Part shown: positions 43,602 to 52,934 of the stretch, in pieces
Position numbering within the stretch: position 1 is the first letter of the stretch
Layout: each line of letters opens with the position of its first letter
Source: GCA-003244245 sp963712995
GTDB taxonomy: Bacteria > Actinomycetota > Actinomycetes > Mycobacteriales > Pseudonocardiaceae
Length of the DNA stretch: 64,000 nt
Direction: 5' to 3'
NCBI GenBank assembly: GCA_963712995.1
Contig: CAVQKH010000026.1
Location: forward strand, 496,001 to 560,000
Made by a program: the position numbers and the translations under genes
Notes under the pieces: generated by a model
Told to the model about the DNA's origin: nothing
What the model saw: the letters and a program-made list of their open reading frames with translations, nothing else
The model's database searches: none

Positions 43602-43893
43602 TTCGGCTTGTCGCAATCCAAGGTTCACCCCCTGCGCGATAGATCACTCTATCGGATGCTAAAGAACGATCGGATAGGTGGGGTGGATGTGACGTCTGTC
43701 CGGACCCCGGGGCTGCCACCCGACACTGCCCAACCAACACTGACGCCGGGGGTGGCCGATCGGCGGTGACAGGGAGCCAGTACGATGCTGCCCTCCGTGA
43801 CGGACAGCTCTTCGGATGGCAAGCTGAACCCCCGATCCGCTGTTCACGCACGGTAAGGCCGAGCTTACGCTCCGAAGGATGGAAGTGGGCACT

Positions 43894-44548
43894 ATGACCA
43901 GCCTGTTGGGCTCGTTGCGCCGCAAACGGGTGTTAGTCATCGCCGGCGCTGCGGTACTGGCAGTCGGGCTCGGCACATCCGCGGCGATCTGGGGACCTGA
44001 GCTGTTCGCCTCCGGTCAACCCGCGAAAGCGACAAACACGGCGAGCAGCACGGGCAAGGCAGGCGCCTCGGCCAAGGAGTTGCCCGCTCGGCTTCAGCAA
44101 GTTCCGTAGTGATCAAGCCGGTTTCGAACTGGCCTACCCGTCCAGCTGGACCAAGCTGAGCCCGAAGGATCCCCAGGTCCTCCTGCTCATCGCACAGGGC
44201 ACGCAGGACTCCGTGCTGGTCAGGGCCAGTGAGCTACAGGAGGCGGTAGGGCCGCAGCAGCTTCCCTCCGCCAGGCAGGTGACGGACAAACTCGTGACGT
44301 CCAACAAGTCGGTTCAGATGATCGCTGAACCGAGGCAGATCGAGCTGGGTGGGTTGCCCGGCTTCTTCTACTACTACTCCTTCAAGGACGCCGCCAGTGG
44401 CCAGGAAGGCGCGCACTCGCACTTCTTCCTCTTCAACGGTAAGACCATGATCAGCATGGTCTTCCAGACCCTGCCCAGGGAACGTTTCGCCTCCACCGCC
44501 CCGACCTTCGACAAGATCTCAGCCTCGTTCCAAGCCGTGAAGAAGTGA
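43894..44548 (+). CDS. Exported LpqN/PsbP-like protein, frameshifted
   Basis: Start ATG 43894 (43879 possible): TSLLGSLRRKRVLVIAGAAVLAVGLGTSAAIWG is a signal anchor, then an Ala/Ser/Thr linker. Near 44085-44105 one base is surplus; the next frame gives FRSDQAGFELAYPSSWTKLSPKDPQVLLLIAQG, LGGLPGFFYYYSFKDAASGQEGAHSHFFLFNGKTMISMVFQTLP and FDKISASFQAV. The pattern FELAYPSSW...P...F..I..SF is that of small PsbP/LpqN-like domains of surface proteins. Repaired length about 217. Function unknown. The shift may be a sequencing error. Confidence 0.65.
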
Positions 44549-44562
44549 CGATCACCCGACAC

Positions 44563-45262
44563 TCACAACCAGCTGGGTAGCTCGGGCAGCCCGGCAGGTG
44601 CAGTCAGACGATGTCCGCGGGAGCGGCCGGTGAGCCAGCCGGCCATTTCCTGCGCCGGACCCGGACACCCTCACCCGGGCACCGCCGTGCGGTCCGAAGG
44701 CGACAGCTGATCCGTCGGCTGTCTGGATCTCGATTCGGGCTGGCACCCTGGAGTCCATCCAACCGGCCACGTCGCGCACCAGTGCGGTGGCAACGTCATC
44801 AGGCACTGCGTCGATCTCGGGACCGGCGTCCAGGTCGACCAGATGCAGCCAGACCTCCCGCGCCCGTAACCACGGGATGGTCGATGCAGCCCGTGGCCCG
44901 TGCCTGGTCCGCACCATAGCCTGCCAGTGCTGTGCAGACAGCTGTGTCACCGCTGCGGCGAAGGCGGCTCCAGCGCGGCGAACGTCGTCGAGCTGCTCGA
45001 GCAGTCCGCGGCCCGCACCGGCCTCGATGTCGGCCGCGCGCGCCTGCATCGACGGGTACATCGGGGTCTCGATCCCGGTGCGCGCCCAGGTCAGCAGCCG
45101 CACCAGGCCCTCGGCATTGCGAGCCAGGTGGGTGATCACGTGGCCACGGGTCCAGCCGGGCAGCCGGGATGATCCGCCCACGTCGTCGAGCTCGGAGACA
45201 GTGCGCTCGAACAACGCCTGCCCGTCGGCCACCCAGACCAGTGCGGTGTCCGGCTCGATCAT
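44563..45262 (-). CDS. Maleylpyruvate isomerase family mycothiol-dependent protein, frameshifted
   Basis: Start ATG 45262. The N-terminal DinB-like four-helix part carries the metal-site pattern SSRLPGWTRGHVITHLARNAEGLVRLL, with STIPWLRAREVWLHLVDLDAG later giving the third ligand (His). The C-terminal domain starts VPARIEIQTADGS; near 44660 a surplus base changes the frame, and the other frame reads PAQEMAGWLTGRSRGHRLTAPAGLPELPSWL to a stop at 44563, the normal MDMPI C-terminus. Repaired length is 232. Such enzymes use mycothiol, the actinobacterial thiol, for isomerisation or detoxification; the substrate is unknown. Confidence 0.8.
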
Positions 45263-45286
45263 GCAACGTCCTCCTCAGCAGAGTCT

Positions 45287-46705
45287 TCACAAGATCGCGG
45301 CGGGGTGGTAGGCCGCGGCCTCGGGATACCGGGTCGTGACGGTCTCGACTGCGGCGAGGATCGCCGTCACCTGCTCGGCGGCCGCGCCGGTGAACGGGCG
45401 ACGCTCGGCGAGCAGGGCGTCCAGATCGGCCCGGCCTAGCGGTAACCGGCTGTCCGCGGCCAGCCGGTCCAGCAGGTCGTTACAAGCGCCGTACTCCCGC
45501 ATCACGACCGCAACCGCGACCGCGTGCTCGCCGATCACCGCGTGCGCGCGTTCCCGCCCCATCCCGGCCCGCACCGCGGCAACGAGGATCTTCGTGGTGG
45601 CCAAAAAGGGCAGCTGACGCGCCAATTCCCGTTCAATCACCTCGGGGTAGGCGCCGAACTCCTCGAGCACCGTGAGAAAGGTCTCGACCAGCCCGTCGAA
45701 AGCGAAGAACGCATCCGGCAGCGCGACCCGGCGCACCACCGAGTCCGACACGTCGCCCTCGTTCCACTGCCCGCCGGCGAGCTCGGCCACCATCGAGGCA
45801 TACCCGCGCAGCACCACGGCCAGGCCGTTGACCCGCTCGCAGGATCGGGTGTTCATCTTGTGCGGCATGGCACTGGACCCGACCTGACCAGCCTGGAACC
45901 CCTCCGTCACCAGCTCGTGGCCGGCCATCAGCCGGATCGTGGTCGCCAACGATGACGGCGCGGCAGCCAGCTGGACCAGCGTGCCGAGCACCTCGTGATC
46001 CAGCGACCGGGGGTAGATCTGCCCGACGCTGGTCAGCACCCGACCGAAACTCAGATGCGTGGCGACCCGCTGCTCCAGTAACGCCAGCGCGGCCGGATCA
46101 CCACCGAGCAGATCCAGCTCATCCTGGGCGGTACCCATCGGGCCCTTGATCCCGCGCAGGGGGTAGCGGGTGAGGAATTCCTCGAGCCGGGCGAAAGCCA
46201 GCAGCAGCTCATCGGCCGCGCTGGCGAACCGCTTGCCCAGCGTGGTGGCCTGGGCGGCGACGTTGTGGCTGCGTCCGACCATCACCACCTCGCTGTACTC
46301 AGCGCCACGGGCCGCCAGCCGGGCCAGCAGCGCCACACAACGGTCCCGCACGTGCTCCAGCGAGCGGCGTATCTGTAGCTGCTCCACGTTCTCAGTGACG
46401 TCCCTCGACGTCAGCCCTTTATGGATCTCCTGGTGCCCGGCCAGCGCGTTGAACTCCTCAATGCGCGCCTTGACGTCGTGGCGGCTCACCCGCTCCCGGG
46501 CCACGATCGACTCGAGATCCACCGCAGTGACCACCCGCTGGTAGTCGGCGAGTACCTGCGGCTCCACGGGCAGGCCCAGATCGGCCTGGGCGCGCAGTAC
46601 CGCCAGCCACAGTTGCCGCTCCAGCACCACCTTGTACTCCGGTGACCACAACCGGACCAGCTCAGCGGAGGCGTACCGCGACGCCAGCACGTCGGGAATC
46701 ACCAA
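45287..46705 (-). CDS. purB: Adenylosuccinate lyase
   Basis: 472 residues from GTG/ATG at 46705 (MVIPDVLASRYAS). TSRDVTENVEQLQ, GRSHNVAAQATTLGKRF (catalytic His region) and GSSAMPHKMNTRSCERV (signature loop with the catalytic Ser) identify the aspartase/fumarase superfamily member PurB; the long chain with QWNEGDVSDSVVRRVALPDAF is the actinobacterial form. It removes fumarate from SAICAR and adenylosuccinate in purine synthesis. It is 24 bases upstream-adjacent to the MDMPI gene and close to purD and purA. Confidence 0.96.
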   Translation of the reverse strand: MVIPDVLASRYASAELVRLWSPEYKVVLERQLWLAVLRAQADLGLPVEPQVLADYQRVVTAVDLESIVARERVSRHDVKARIEEFNALAGHQEIHKGLTSRDVTENVEQLQIRRSLEHVRDRCVALLARLAARGAEYSEVVMVGRSHNVAAQATTLGKRFASAADELLLAFARLEEFLTRYPLRGIKGPMGTAQDELDLLGGDPAALALLEQRVATHLSFGRVLTSVGQIYPRSLDHEVLGTLVQLAAAPSSLATTIRLMAGHELVTEGFQAGQVGSSAMPHKMNTRSCERVNGLAVVLRGYASMVAELAGGQWNEGDVSDSVVRRVALPDAFFAFDGLVETFLTVLEEFGAYPEVIERELARQLPFLATTKILVAAVRAGMGRERAHAVIGEHAVAVAVVMREYGACNDLLDRLAADSRLPLGRADLDALLAERRPFTGAAAEQVTAILAAVETVTTRYPEAAAYHPAAIL

Positions 46706-46842
46706 CGCAGCCTACGGCTGCATCACCCGCCACGTCCGCTCCCGTGTGTCGGGCTCCCATTTCCGGCGTGTCGGGACAGGAATGGTATTTCCCGGCCACT
46801 GACCGGACTCAGCTCAGTGAGCCGTTGCGGGAGGAGTAAGGC

Positions 46843-48036
46843 ATGCGAGCAGTTGAGACCGGCACGTTGCTCGCGGTGCGAGCCAGCCGGTTGTTCGACG
46901 GGGACCGGGGCTTCGGCCCGAGCATGGTGCTGATCGGTGATGGACGCATCGTCGATGTCGACACCACCGGTGCGGCGCCCCCCGCGCACGCTGAGGTGCT
47001 CGAGCTGGGCCGCGATGTCTGCCTGCTTCCCGGGCTCATCGACGCGCACGTCCACCTCGCCTTCGACGCCAGTAGCGATGTCGTGGCCGGGCTCGCCGCC
47101 ATCGACGACGGGCAGCTGCTGACCCAGATGGCCCAGGCCGCCGGTCGGGCGCTGCGGGCCGGCATCACCACCGTGCGGGATCTGGGCGACCGCGGCTTCC
47201 TGGCGCTGAGGCTACGCGAGCAGTTCGACACCTGGTGTGATCCGGGACCGCAGATCATCGCCTCCGGCCCCCCGATCACCATCCGCGGTGGTCACAGCCA
47301 GTTCCTCGGTGGTGTGGCCACCGGAGCGCAGGAACTCCGCGCCAGGATCCGCCAGCGGGCAGAGCAGGGCTGCGAGCTCGTCAAGGTGATGGTCAGCGGT
47401 GGCCACCTCACCTCGAGCAACAGCCCCTACGAGTCGCAGTACGACCTCGCCGATCTGCGTCTGATCGTGGCCGAGGCGCATCGGCTCGGGCTGAGCACCG
47501 CGGCGCACGTGCACAGCCCGCGCTCAATCGCCGACGCCGTCACCGCAGGCTTCGACACCCTCGAGCACGTCACGTTCAGTACCCCGGACGGGGTGGTCGC
47601 CGACCCCGCGACCATGACCGCCATCGTCGAGTCCGGGGCCGTGGTGAGCGCCCCGGTCGGCGCGGTGCCCGGTAAGGGAGAGATACCCGCCTCGATCGCC
47701 CGCAGTCTCGAGATCATGATCGAGAGCTGGGCCCGGTTGCACAGCTACGGCGCTCGCATCGTCCCGGGCACCGACGCCGGGATCACCCCGTCCAAACCGC
47801 ACGACGTGTTGCCCTACGGGCTCGCCGCGCTCTGCGGGCTGGGGATGACCAACCTCGAAGCCCTGCGTGCCGCCACCTCGGTGGCCGCGGCCGCGTGCGG
47901 ACTCACCGGCCGCAAGGGCAGGCTGACGCCAGGAGCTGACGCCGACCTGCTCGCCGTCACCGGAAACCCGCTGGCTGACATTCGCGCGGTGCGCGATGTC
48001 GTGGCGGTCATCCGCGCCGGTCGCCGGGTGCGCTGA
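46843..48036 (+). CDS. Amidohydrolase family protein (imidazolonepropionase-like)
   Basis: 397 residues from ATG 46843 with GGGAGGAG upstream. LLPGLIDAHVHLAFD is the metal-binding HxH, TTVRDLGDRGF and SGGHLTSSNSPYES follow, the distal histidines are in TAAHVHSPRSIADAV and DTLEHVTF, and the last acid in RIVPGTDAGITPSKPH. Closest in style to metal-dependent prolidase/Xaa-Pro or imidazolonepropionase-like amidohydrolases; the substrate is unknown. It is divergent from purB with a 137-base gap. Confidence 0.87.
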   Translation: MRAVETGTLLAVRASRLFDGDRGFGPSMVLIGDGRIVDVDTTGAAPPAHAEVLELGRDVCLLPGLIDAHVHLAFDASSDVVAGLAAIDDGQLLTQMAQAAGRALRAGITTVRDLGDRGFLALRLREQFDTWCDPGPQIIASGPPITIRGGHSQFLGGVATGAQELRARIRQRAEQGCELVKVMVSGGHLTSSNSPYESQYDLADLRLIVAEAHRLGLSTAAHVHSPRSIADAVTAGFDTLEHVTFSTPDGVVADPATMTAIVESGAVVSAPVGAVPGKGEIPASIARSLEIMIESWARLHSYGARIVPGTDAGITPSKPHDVLPYGLAALCGLGMTNLEALRAATSVAAAACGLTGRKGRLTPGADADLLAVTGNPLADIRAVRDVVAVIRAGRRVR

Positions 48037-48043
48037 GGCGCAC

Positions 48044-48610
48044 CTACTCGGCCGCGTCGGCCGGGCTGGCTCGCTGTGCCTGCGCCAGCGCGTCGATCAC
48101 CAACTCCAACCAGCGCAGGCTACGGCGGTAACTCTCCGTGTCCTGCGGGGACGGCGCCGGTGGCAGGATGCGATCCGGCGAACCAGTGATGCTGACCCGG
48201 CCAGAGACGTCCAACACGACATGCAGGGTCTCCAGCATCCAACCCCACTCAGCGGCGGAGGGGTAACCCCTGCCGGGCAGCTGCACGACGCCGCCGTGAC
48301 GGGGCAGCGTGCCGAGCACCCGGGTCAGGCTGTGCTCCAGGTCGTGCAGCACCCAGCCCTCCCAGAGCTGGCGGACCGGGCCGGTCTCCTTGGTGCCGCA
48401 CCAGTAGTCCACGACGTAGGCCAGCCGACCGTCGATGGTGCCGATGGGTACCGGCAGCCCGGTGACCTCGGCCAGCGGGTCGTCCGTGCAACCGCCCAGC
48501 TGCCATCGCACCAGCTCGCGCAACCACGACCACTGTTCTCGGAGGAAACGGACACCTTCTGGCGACAGCGTCAGCAGTAGTTGCTCGCCTTGGCGGTCGC
48601 ATATGACCAT
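48044..48610 (-). CDS. Conserved hypothetical protein
   Basis: 188 residues from ATG 48610 (MVICDRQGEQLLLTLSPEGVRFL). No membrane helix or catalytic motif is recognised. Blocks such as WSWLRELVRWQLGGC, GRLAYVVDYWCGTKETG and WGWMLETLHVVLDVSGRVSI look globular. It follows purD by 49 bases on the same strand and its end faces the amidohydrolase stop with 7 bases between, so it is probably transcribed with purD. Confidence 0.6.
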   Translation of the reverse strand: MVICDRQGEQLLLTLSPEGVRFLREQWSWLRELVRWQLGGCTDDPLAEVTGLPVPIGTIDGRLAYVVDYWCGTKETGPVRQLWEGWVLHDLEHSLTRVLGTLPRHGGVVQLPGRGYPSAAEWGWMLETLHVVLDVSGRVSITGSPDRILPPAPSPQDTESYRRSLRWLELVIDALAQAQRASPADAAE

Positions 48611-48659
48611 CGTGTTGCTCAGCCTCCACTCCCCAAATGATCGTCGGGAGGCTATCGCG

Positions 48660-49928
48660 TCACACACTCGCGGAGCGGCCTTCTTCGCGGCGCGTCGCTC
48701 TCAATCCGATATCGCTGCGGTAATGACCGCCAGGTAGGTGAACCTGCTCGACACGCTGGTAGACATGCTTGCGCGCGGTGGCGAGGTCGGCGCCGGTCCC
48801 CACCACGGAGAGCACCCGGCCGCCGGCGGAGACGATGGCCCCGTCAGCGCGGCGGCGGGTACCCCCGTGCAGCACTCCGGGGCCGGCGGATCCGGTGATC
48901 ACATCGCCGATTCGCGGGATGCCGGGATACCCCTCGGCGGCCACCACGACGACCACCGCGGCACCCGGGTCCCACTCCAGCGGCGGCTGCTGGGCCAGCG
49001 CGCCGGTGGCGGTGGCCATCAGCAGCCCGGCCAGCGGGGTGTGCAGCAGCGCCAGCACGACCTGAGCCTCCGGGTCACCGAAGCGACAGTTGAACTCGAT
49101 CACCTGCGGGCCCGCGGCGCTCAACGCCAGGCCGGCGTAGAGCAACCCGGAGAACGGGACACCCCGCCGGGCCAGCTCGTCCACCACCGGCTGCACGAGC
49201 TGCGCCACGACGTCGGCGGTCAGCGCCTCCGGGGCCCAGGCCAGCGGGGCGTAGGCGCCCATCCCGCCGGTGTTGGGGCCCATGTCCCCGTCGCCGACCC
49301 GCTTGAAGTCCTGCGCGGGCAGCAGCGGTATCACCGTGCGGTGGGTGTCGACCAGGCAGAACAGCGAGACCTCCGGACCGTCCAGGTAGGACTCCAGCAA
49401 CACCGGATGGCCGCCGTCGAGCAGGGTCAGTGCGTGCGCCCTGGCCACTTCCAGATCGTCGGTGACCACCACACCCTTACCGGCGGCCAGCCGATCGTCC
49501 TTCACCACCCACGGGGGCCCGAAGTGGCTCAACGCCGCATTCAACCGGCCCGGGTTGTCCACCAGCTCGCTGCGCGCGGTGGGCACCCCCGCGGCCGCCA
49601 TCACGTCCTTGGCGAACGCCTTGGATCCTTCGATCCGCGCGGCACCGGCGGAGGGACCGAAACACGCGAGACCGGCCTCCCGCACGGCGTCAGCCGCCCC
49701 GACCACCAGCGGCAACTCCGGCCCGATCACCACGAGATCGCTGGCCCACGACACCGCCAGCTCCGCGATCACAGCCGGATCGGTGACGTCCACGGCGAGC
49801 TGCTCAGCCAGCGCCGCGGTGCCGGCATTGCCGGGCGCGCAGGCCAGCGCGGTGACCGCTGGGTCGTTGGACAGCGCCAGCACCAGCGCGTGCTCGCGGG
49901 CACCGGAGCCGATCACGAGAACTCGCAC
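48660..49928 (-). CDS. purD: Phosphoribosylamine-glycine ligase
   Basis: 422 residues from GTG 49928 (RVLVIGSGAREHALVLAL). The ATP-grasp marks are all present: VIGPELPLVVGAADAVREAG, PPWVVKDDRLAAGKGVVVT, LLESYLDGPEVSLFCLVD, GDGDMGPNTGGMGAYAP and the signature QVIEFNCRFGDPEAQVVL with the Mg ligands. It joins phosphoribosylamine and glycine, second step of purine synthesis. The C-terminal region (RVLSVVGTGADLATARKHVYQRVEQVHLPGGHYRSDIG) is complete. Confidence 0.96.
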   Translation of the reverse strand: MRVLVIGSGAREHALVLALSNDPAVTALACAPGNAGTAALAEQLAVDVTDPAVIAELAVSWASDLVVIGPELPLVVGAADAVREAGLACFGPSAGAARIEGSKAFAKDVMAAAGVPTARSELVDNPGRLNAALSHFGPPWVVKDDRLAAGKGVVVTDDLEVARAHALTLLDGGHPVLLESYLDGPEVSLFCLVDTHRTVIPLLPAQDFKRVGDGDMGPNTGGMGAYAPLAWAPEALTADVVAQLVQPVVDELARRGVPFSGLLYAGLALSAAGPQVIEFNCRFGDPEAQVVLALLHTPLAGLLMATATGALAQQPPLEWDPGAAVVVVVAAEGYPGIPRIGDVITGSAGPGVLHGGTRRRADGAIVSAGGRVLSVVGTGADLATARKHVYQRVEQVHLPGGHYRSDIGLRATRREEGRSASV

Positions 49929-50071
49929 GGTGCGCAGGGTACGACCCGTCACCGAGCGTTAATCCCCGGCCTGGGAAACCATCCACTCGGCACCATGCCA
50001 GCCAGTACACTTACTCGGGCGCTGTGTTCATCAGCGCATCCAGGACGCTGAGCGGAGTGGATCGCGCGACG

Positions 50072-52129
50072 ATGAGCAACCCCGCTCAGGTCACCTCGCG
50101 AAGGGATGTCGCCCGCGCCTGGTCCTATGCCGTGAGCCCCACCGCAGAAGCGCCGTTACCACGCGAAATGATCGAGGAGTGCCTCTGCGACCGGGTCGAC
50201 ACCCTGGTCGATGCACTCCTGAAGGAGCCGTTCTCCCCGCAGCCGGCGGCGGAGGCTGCTGCCGTGCTCGTGGCGCGGGGCATCACCGGTGATCAGAGTC
50301 TGGGCCGCACCGTGGAACTGCTCGGGCAGGTCCTGCCCGGGCTGCCCGAGCTGGCGGGAGTCGAGGGGCTGGGCGGCAAGATCGCCTCCGTGCTCGGCGC
50401 GGTGGCCTCCGGGTACACCGCCGCGCTGCGCCGCAGTGTCTTCGCCGAACGCCAGACGTGGTTCCGGGGGGTGTTCGATTCGGCGCCGGTGGCCATGCTG
50501 ATCAGCCGGTTGGACGGGAGCATCGCCGAGACCAACGCCGCGCTGACTCAGCTGCTGCACTATCAGCCCGCCGAGCTCACCGGCCACGATCTGGTCGCGC
50601 TTTTCCATCCCAATGACGAGGCGCCGCTGCGGGCCGGCTACCAGTCACTCATCGACGGCCAGCGGGGACGCTTCCAGATCCGGGCCAGAGCGTTGACCGG
50701 GGGCGGGGACGCCACGTGGGTCGCGCTGACGGTGTCGTTGCTGCGTGACACGGCAGGCAAACCGACGCGCCATGTCACGATGGTCGAGGACATCACCGAC
50801 CAGGAGCTGCTCGAGCAGCGGGTGCGTTACCAGTCGCTGCACGACCTGCTGACCGGTCTGCCGAACCGGCTGCACTTCGCGATCCACCTCGAGAAGATCC
50901 TCGAACGGGACCGCCGCGCCGCGGTCACCCTGTACAAGATCGACTTGGATTCGTTCGGGGTGGTCAACGACGGCTTGGGCCTGGGCATCGGTGACTTTCT
51001 GCTCCGATCAGTCGCGCAGCGGCTTCAGATGCTGGTCACAGACGAGAATGCCTTCATCGCCCGTTTCGATGCCGACGAGTTCGCGATCCTCGTCGAGGAG
51101 TCGCCGACCACGCCCAACCCGGCCGTCTTCGCCGCAAACATCAACGCCGAGCTGTCCGAACCGGTGTATGTCGGCGAGCGGGGGTTGGCCATCTCGGCGT
51201 GCATCGGCATCGTGCGGCGCACCGCCGGGGAGACCGACGCGAGGGAGCTGATCCGCGCCGCGGAAGCGACGCTGCACCGGGCCAGGAGAACCGGCCTCGG
51301 GCAGTGGGGGCTCTACGACCCGATCGCCGACGCGCAGGACCGGGCTCGCTACGCGTTGGCCACCGACATGCCCTCGGCCTGGGAGGACGGTCAGGTCACG
51401 CTGTTCTACCAACCGTTGGTGCGGCTCAATCCCACGGCGGCCGACGCCGGGCAGACCGTGGCGCTGGCGGCTCTGCTGAGCTGGGAGCACCCGCAGCACG
51501 GCAGCGTGCCGCACGAGGACTGCCTGGCGCTGGCCGACAAGACCGGTCTGGTCCTCACGCTCGGCCCATGGATGCTCCGGCAAGCCTGTGAGCACCTGCA
51601 AAGCTGGCGTGACCACCTCGGGATGGGTGTGCCACCGGTGCGCGTCGATCTGACCGCGCACCTGACTCAGGATCCCGACCTGGTGGAGGTGGTGCGCTCC
51701 ACCCTGGCGGCCACGCAGCTGCAACCGCACGACATCCAGCTCGGGATGCCGGTGGAGGCGATCGTCGCGGGTCACGGCGACTCGGTGGACAACCTGAGCA
51801 CCCTGGCCGATATCGGGGTGCGCACCGTGCTCACCCGGTACGGCCAGGCGGTCGGCAACCTGGGCCTGCTGGAATCGTTGCCGGTGCACGGTGTGGAGCT
51901 GGCCGGCCCGCTGGTGCGTACCGTCGCGACGAAGCCCGACTCGGTGTTGTGCACGGCGTTGGCCACCCTGGTGCCGTTGATCCGGTGCGCCGGTGCCGAG
52001 GTTGTGACGGCGGACGTCGACGACGCCGAGCAGGCCTACTGGTGGCGTGACATCGGGGCGGACGCGGCCCGCGGCGCGGCGTTCGCCGCGCTGGCACCAC
52101 CGGAGGACGTCCCCTCAATGCTGCGCTGA
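50072..52129 (+). CDS. PAS-GGDEF-EAL protein with degenerate catalytic motifs
   Basis: 685 residues from ATG 50072. After an N-terminal helical part comes a PAS domain (WFRGVFDSAPVAMLISRLDGSIAETNAAL, about 140-270), a GGDEF domain (SLHDLLTGLPNRLHFAIHL; the GGDEF box reads DADEF near residue 333) and an EAL domain (LFYQPLVRLN; the EAL box reads AALLSWEH near 466, and the later DDFG loop reads LTRYGQAVGN). Both active sites lack key residues (first Gly pair; the catalytic Glu), so it likely binds c-di-GMP or GTP as a signal receptor rather than making or degrading it. The stop lies in a 19-bp duplication. Confidence 0.85.
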   Translation: MSNPAQVTSRRDVARAWSYAVSPTAEAPLPREMIEECLCDRVDTLVDALLKEPFSPQPAAEAAAVLVARGITGDQSLGRTVELLGQVLPGLPELAGVEGLGGKIASVLGAVASGYTAALRRSVFAERQTWFRGVFDSAPVAMLISRLDGSIAETNAALTQLLHYQPAELTGHDLVALFHPNDEAPLRAGYQSLIDGQRGRFQIRARALTGGGDATWVALTVSLLRDTAGKPTRHVTMVEDITDQELLEQRVRYQSLHDLLTGLPNRLHFAIHLEKILERDRRAAVTLYKIDLDSFGVVNDGLGLGIGDFLLRSVAQRLQMLVTDENAFIARFDADEFAILVEESPTTPNPAVFAANINAELSEPVYVGERGLAISACIGIVRRTAGETDARELIRAAEATLHRARRTGLGQWGLYDPIADAQDRARYALATDMPSAWEDGQVTLFYQPLVRLNPTAADAGQTVALAALLSWEHPQHGSVPHEDCLALADKTGLVLTLGPWMLRQACEHLQSWRDHLGMGVPPVRVDLTAHLTQDPDLVEVVRSTLAATQLQPHDIQLGMPVEAIVAGHGDSVDNLSTLADIGVRTVLTRYGQAVGNLGLLESLPVHGVELAGPLVRTVATKPDSVLCTALATLVPLIRCAGAEVVTADVDDAEQAYWWRDIGADAARGAAFAALAPPEDVPSMLR

Positions 52130-52151
52130 CACTTCGATGCTGCGCTGACAC
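52118..52151 (+). repeat. Duplicated gene end (19-bp period)
   Basis: ATGCTGCGCTGACAC at 52118-52132 recurs at 52137-52151. The first copy holds the last two codons and the TGA of the GGDEF-EAL gene, the second repeats them just behind. Confidence 0.9.
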
Positions 52152-52153
52152 GC

Positions 52154-52930
52154 TCATGGCCTGAGCGCCTGCACGAGCAGGTACTCCGCCTGGATCCGTA
52201 CCGGCCCGCCATCGGGGCAGGCCTGCCGCTCGATCGCGGCGACCAGCTCGCCGGCGCGATCACCGGCCGCCTTGGTCGCGGCCAGGTAGGCCGCCGAGTG
52301 CGCGGTATAGAACGCGGTCATCGCCGGGGCCGAGTCGAAATGCCAGGGCAGCGATCGGCGCTCGATCCTGATGCTGGTGAACCCGCTGGCCAGCCGCTGT
52401 TCCAGGATGTCCGGGTCTCCCCAGCTCAGCGTGTCGGGGTAGGTGGGGTCGTGGGGCACGAACTGCCTGATGATGGCGGCCCGCTGGGCTATGTAGCCCT
52501 CGGTGGTCCACGCGGTGAAGGCCAGCCGTCCGCCGGGTTTGAGCACCCGATGCAGCTGGGCCAGGGCCACCTCGGGCCGCGGTGCGAAGACCAGCCCGAA
52601 GGTGGACAGCACGATGTCGACGGTGCCCTCGGGCAGCGGGAGGTCTTCGACGTCGGATTCGATCCAGTCCACCGCGGGCCCGGTGCGCTCCCTTCCCAGC
52701 TGGACCATCCGCGGCGCGAGGTCGGCCGCGGTGACTTTCGCGCCGCGCTGCAGAGCTTGGATGGCGACGTTACCGGTGCCGGCCGCGACGTCCAGGACGT
52801 GCTCGTGTGGGCTCGGAGCGACGGCCTCGACCAGCGCGGCGGCCGCGGGCTCGAGTAGCTGTGCCAGGCCGGAGTAGTCGGCCGATCCCCACAGCGCCGC
52901 CATGGCGGCCTGCTCCTCCCGCCTGGTCAT
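52154..52930 (-). CDS. Class I SAM-dependent methyltransferase (Methyltransf_11/25 type)
   Basis: 258 residues from ATG 52930 (MTRREEQAAMAALWGSADY). HVLDVAAGTGNVAIQALQRGAKVTAADLAPRMV is SAM motif I and the acidic ribose binder, VDWIESDVEDLPLPEGTVDIVLSTFGLVFAP motif II region, LHRVLKPGGRLAFTAW motif III. It resembles ubiquinone/demethylmenaquinone methyltransferase relatives; the substrate is unknown. GTG starts inside the upstream 15-bp repeats would add VARDP units in frame, so the N-terminus may vary with repeat number. Confidence 0.85.
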   Translation of the reverse strand: MTRREEQAAMAALWGSADYSGLAQLLEPAAAALVEAVAPSPHEHVLDVAAGTGNVAIQALQRGAKVTAADLAPRMVQLGRERTGPAVDWIESDVEDLPLPEGTVDIVLSTFGLVFAPRPEVALAQLHRVLKPGGRLAFTAWTTEGYIAQRAAIIRQFVPHDPTYPDTLSWGDPDILEQRLASGFTSIRIERRSLPWHFDSAPAMTAFYTAHSAAYLAATKAAGDRAGELVAAIERQACPDGGPVRIQAEYLLVQALRP

Positions 52931-52934
52931 ACCG

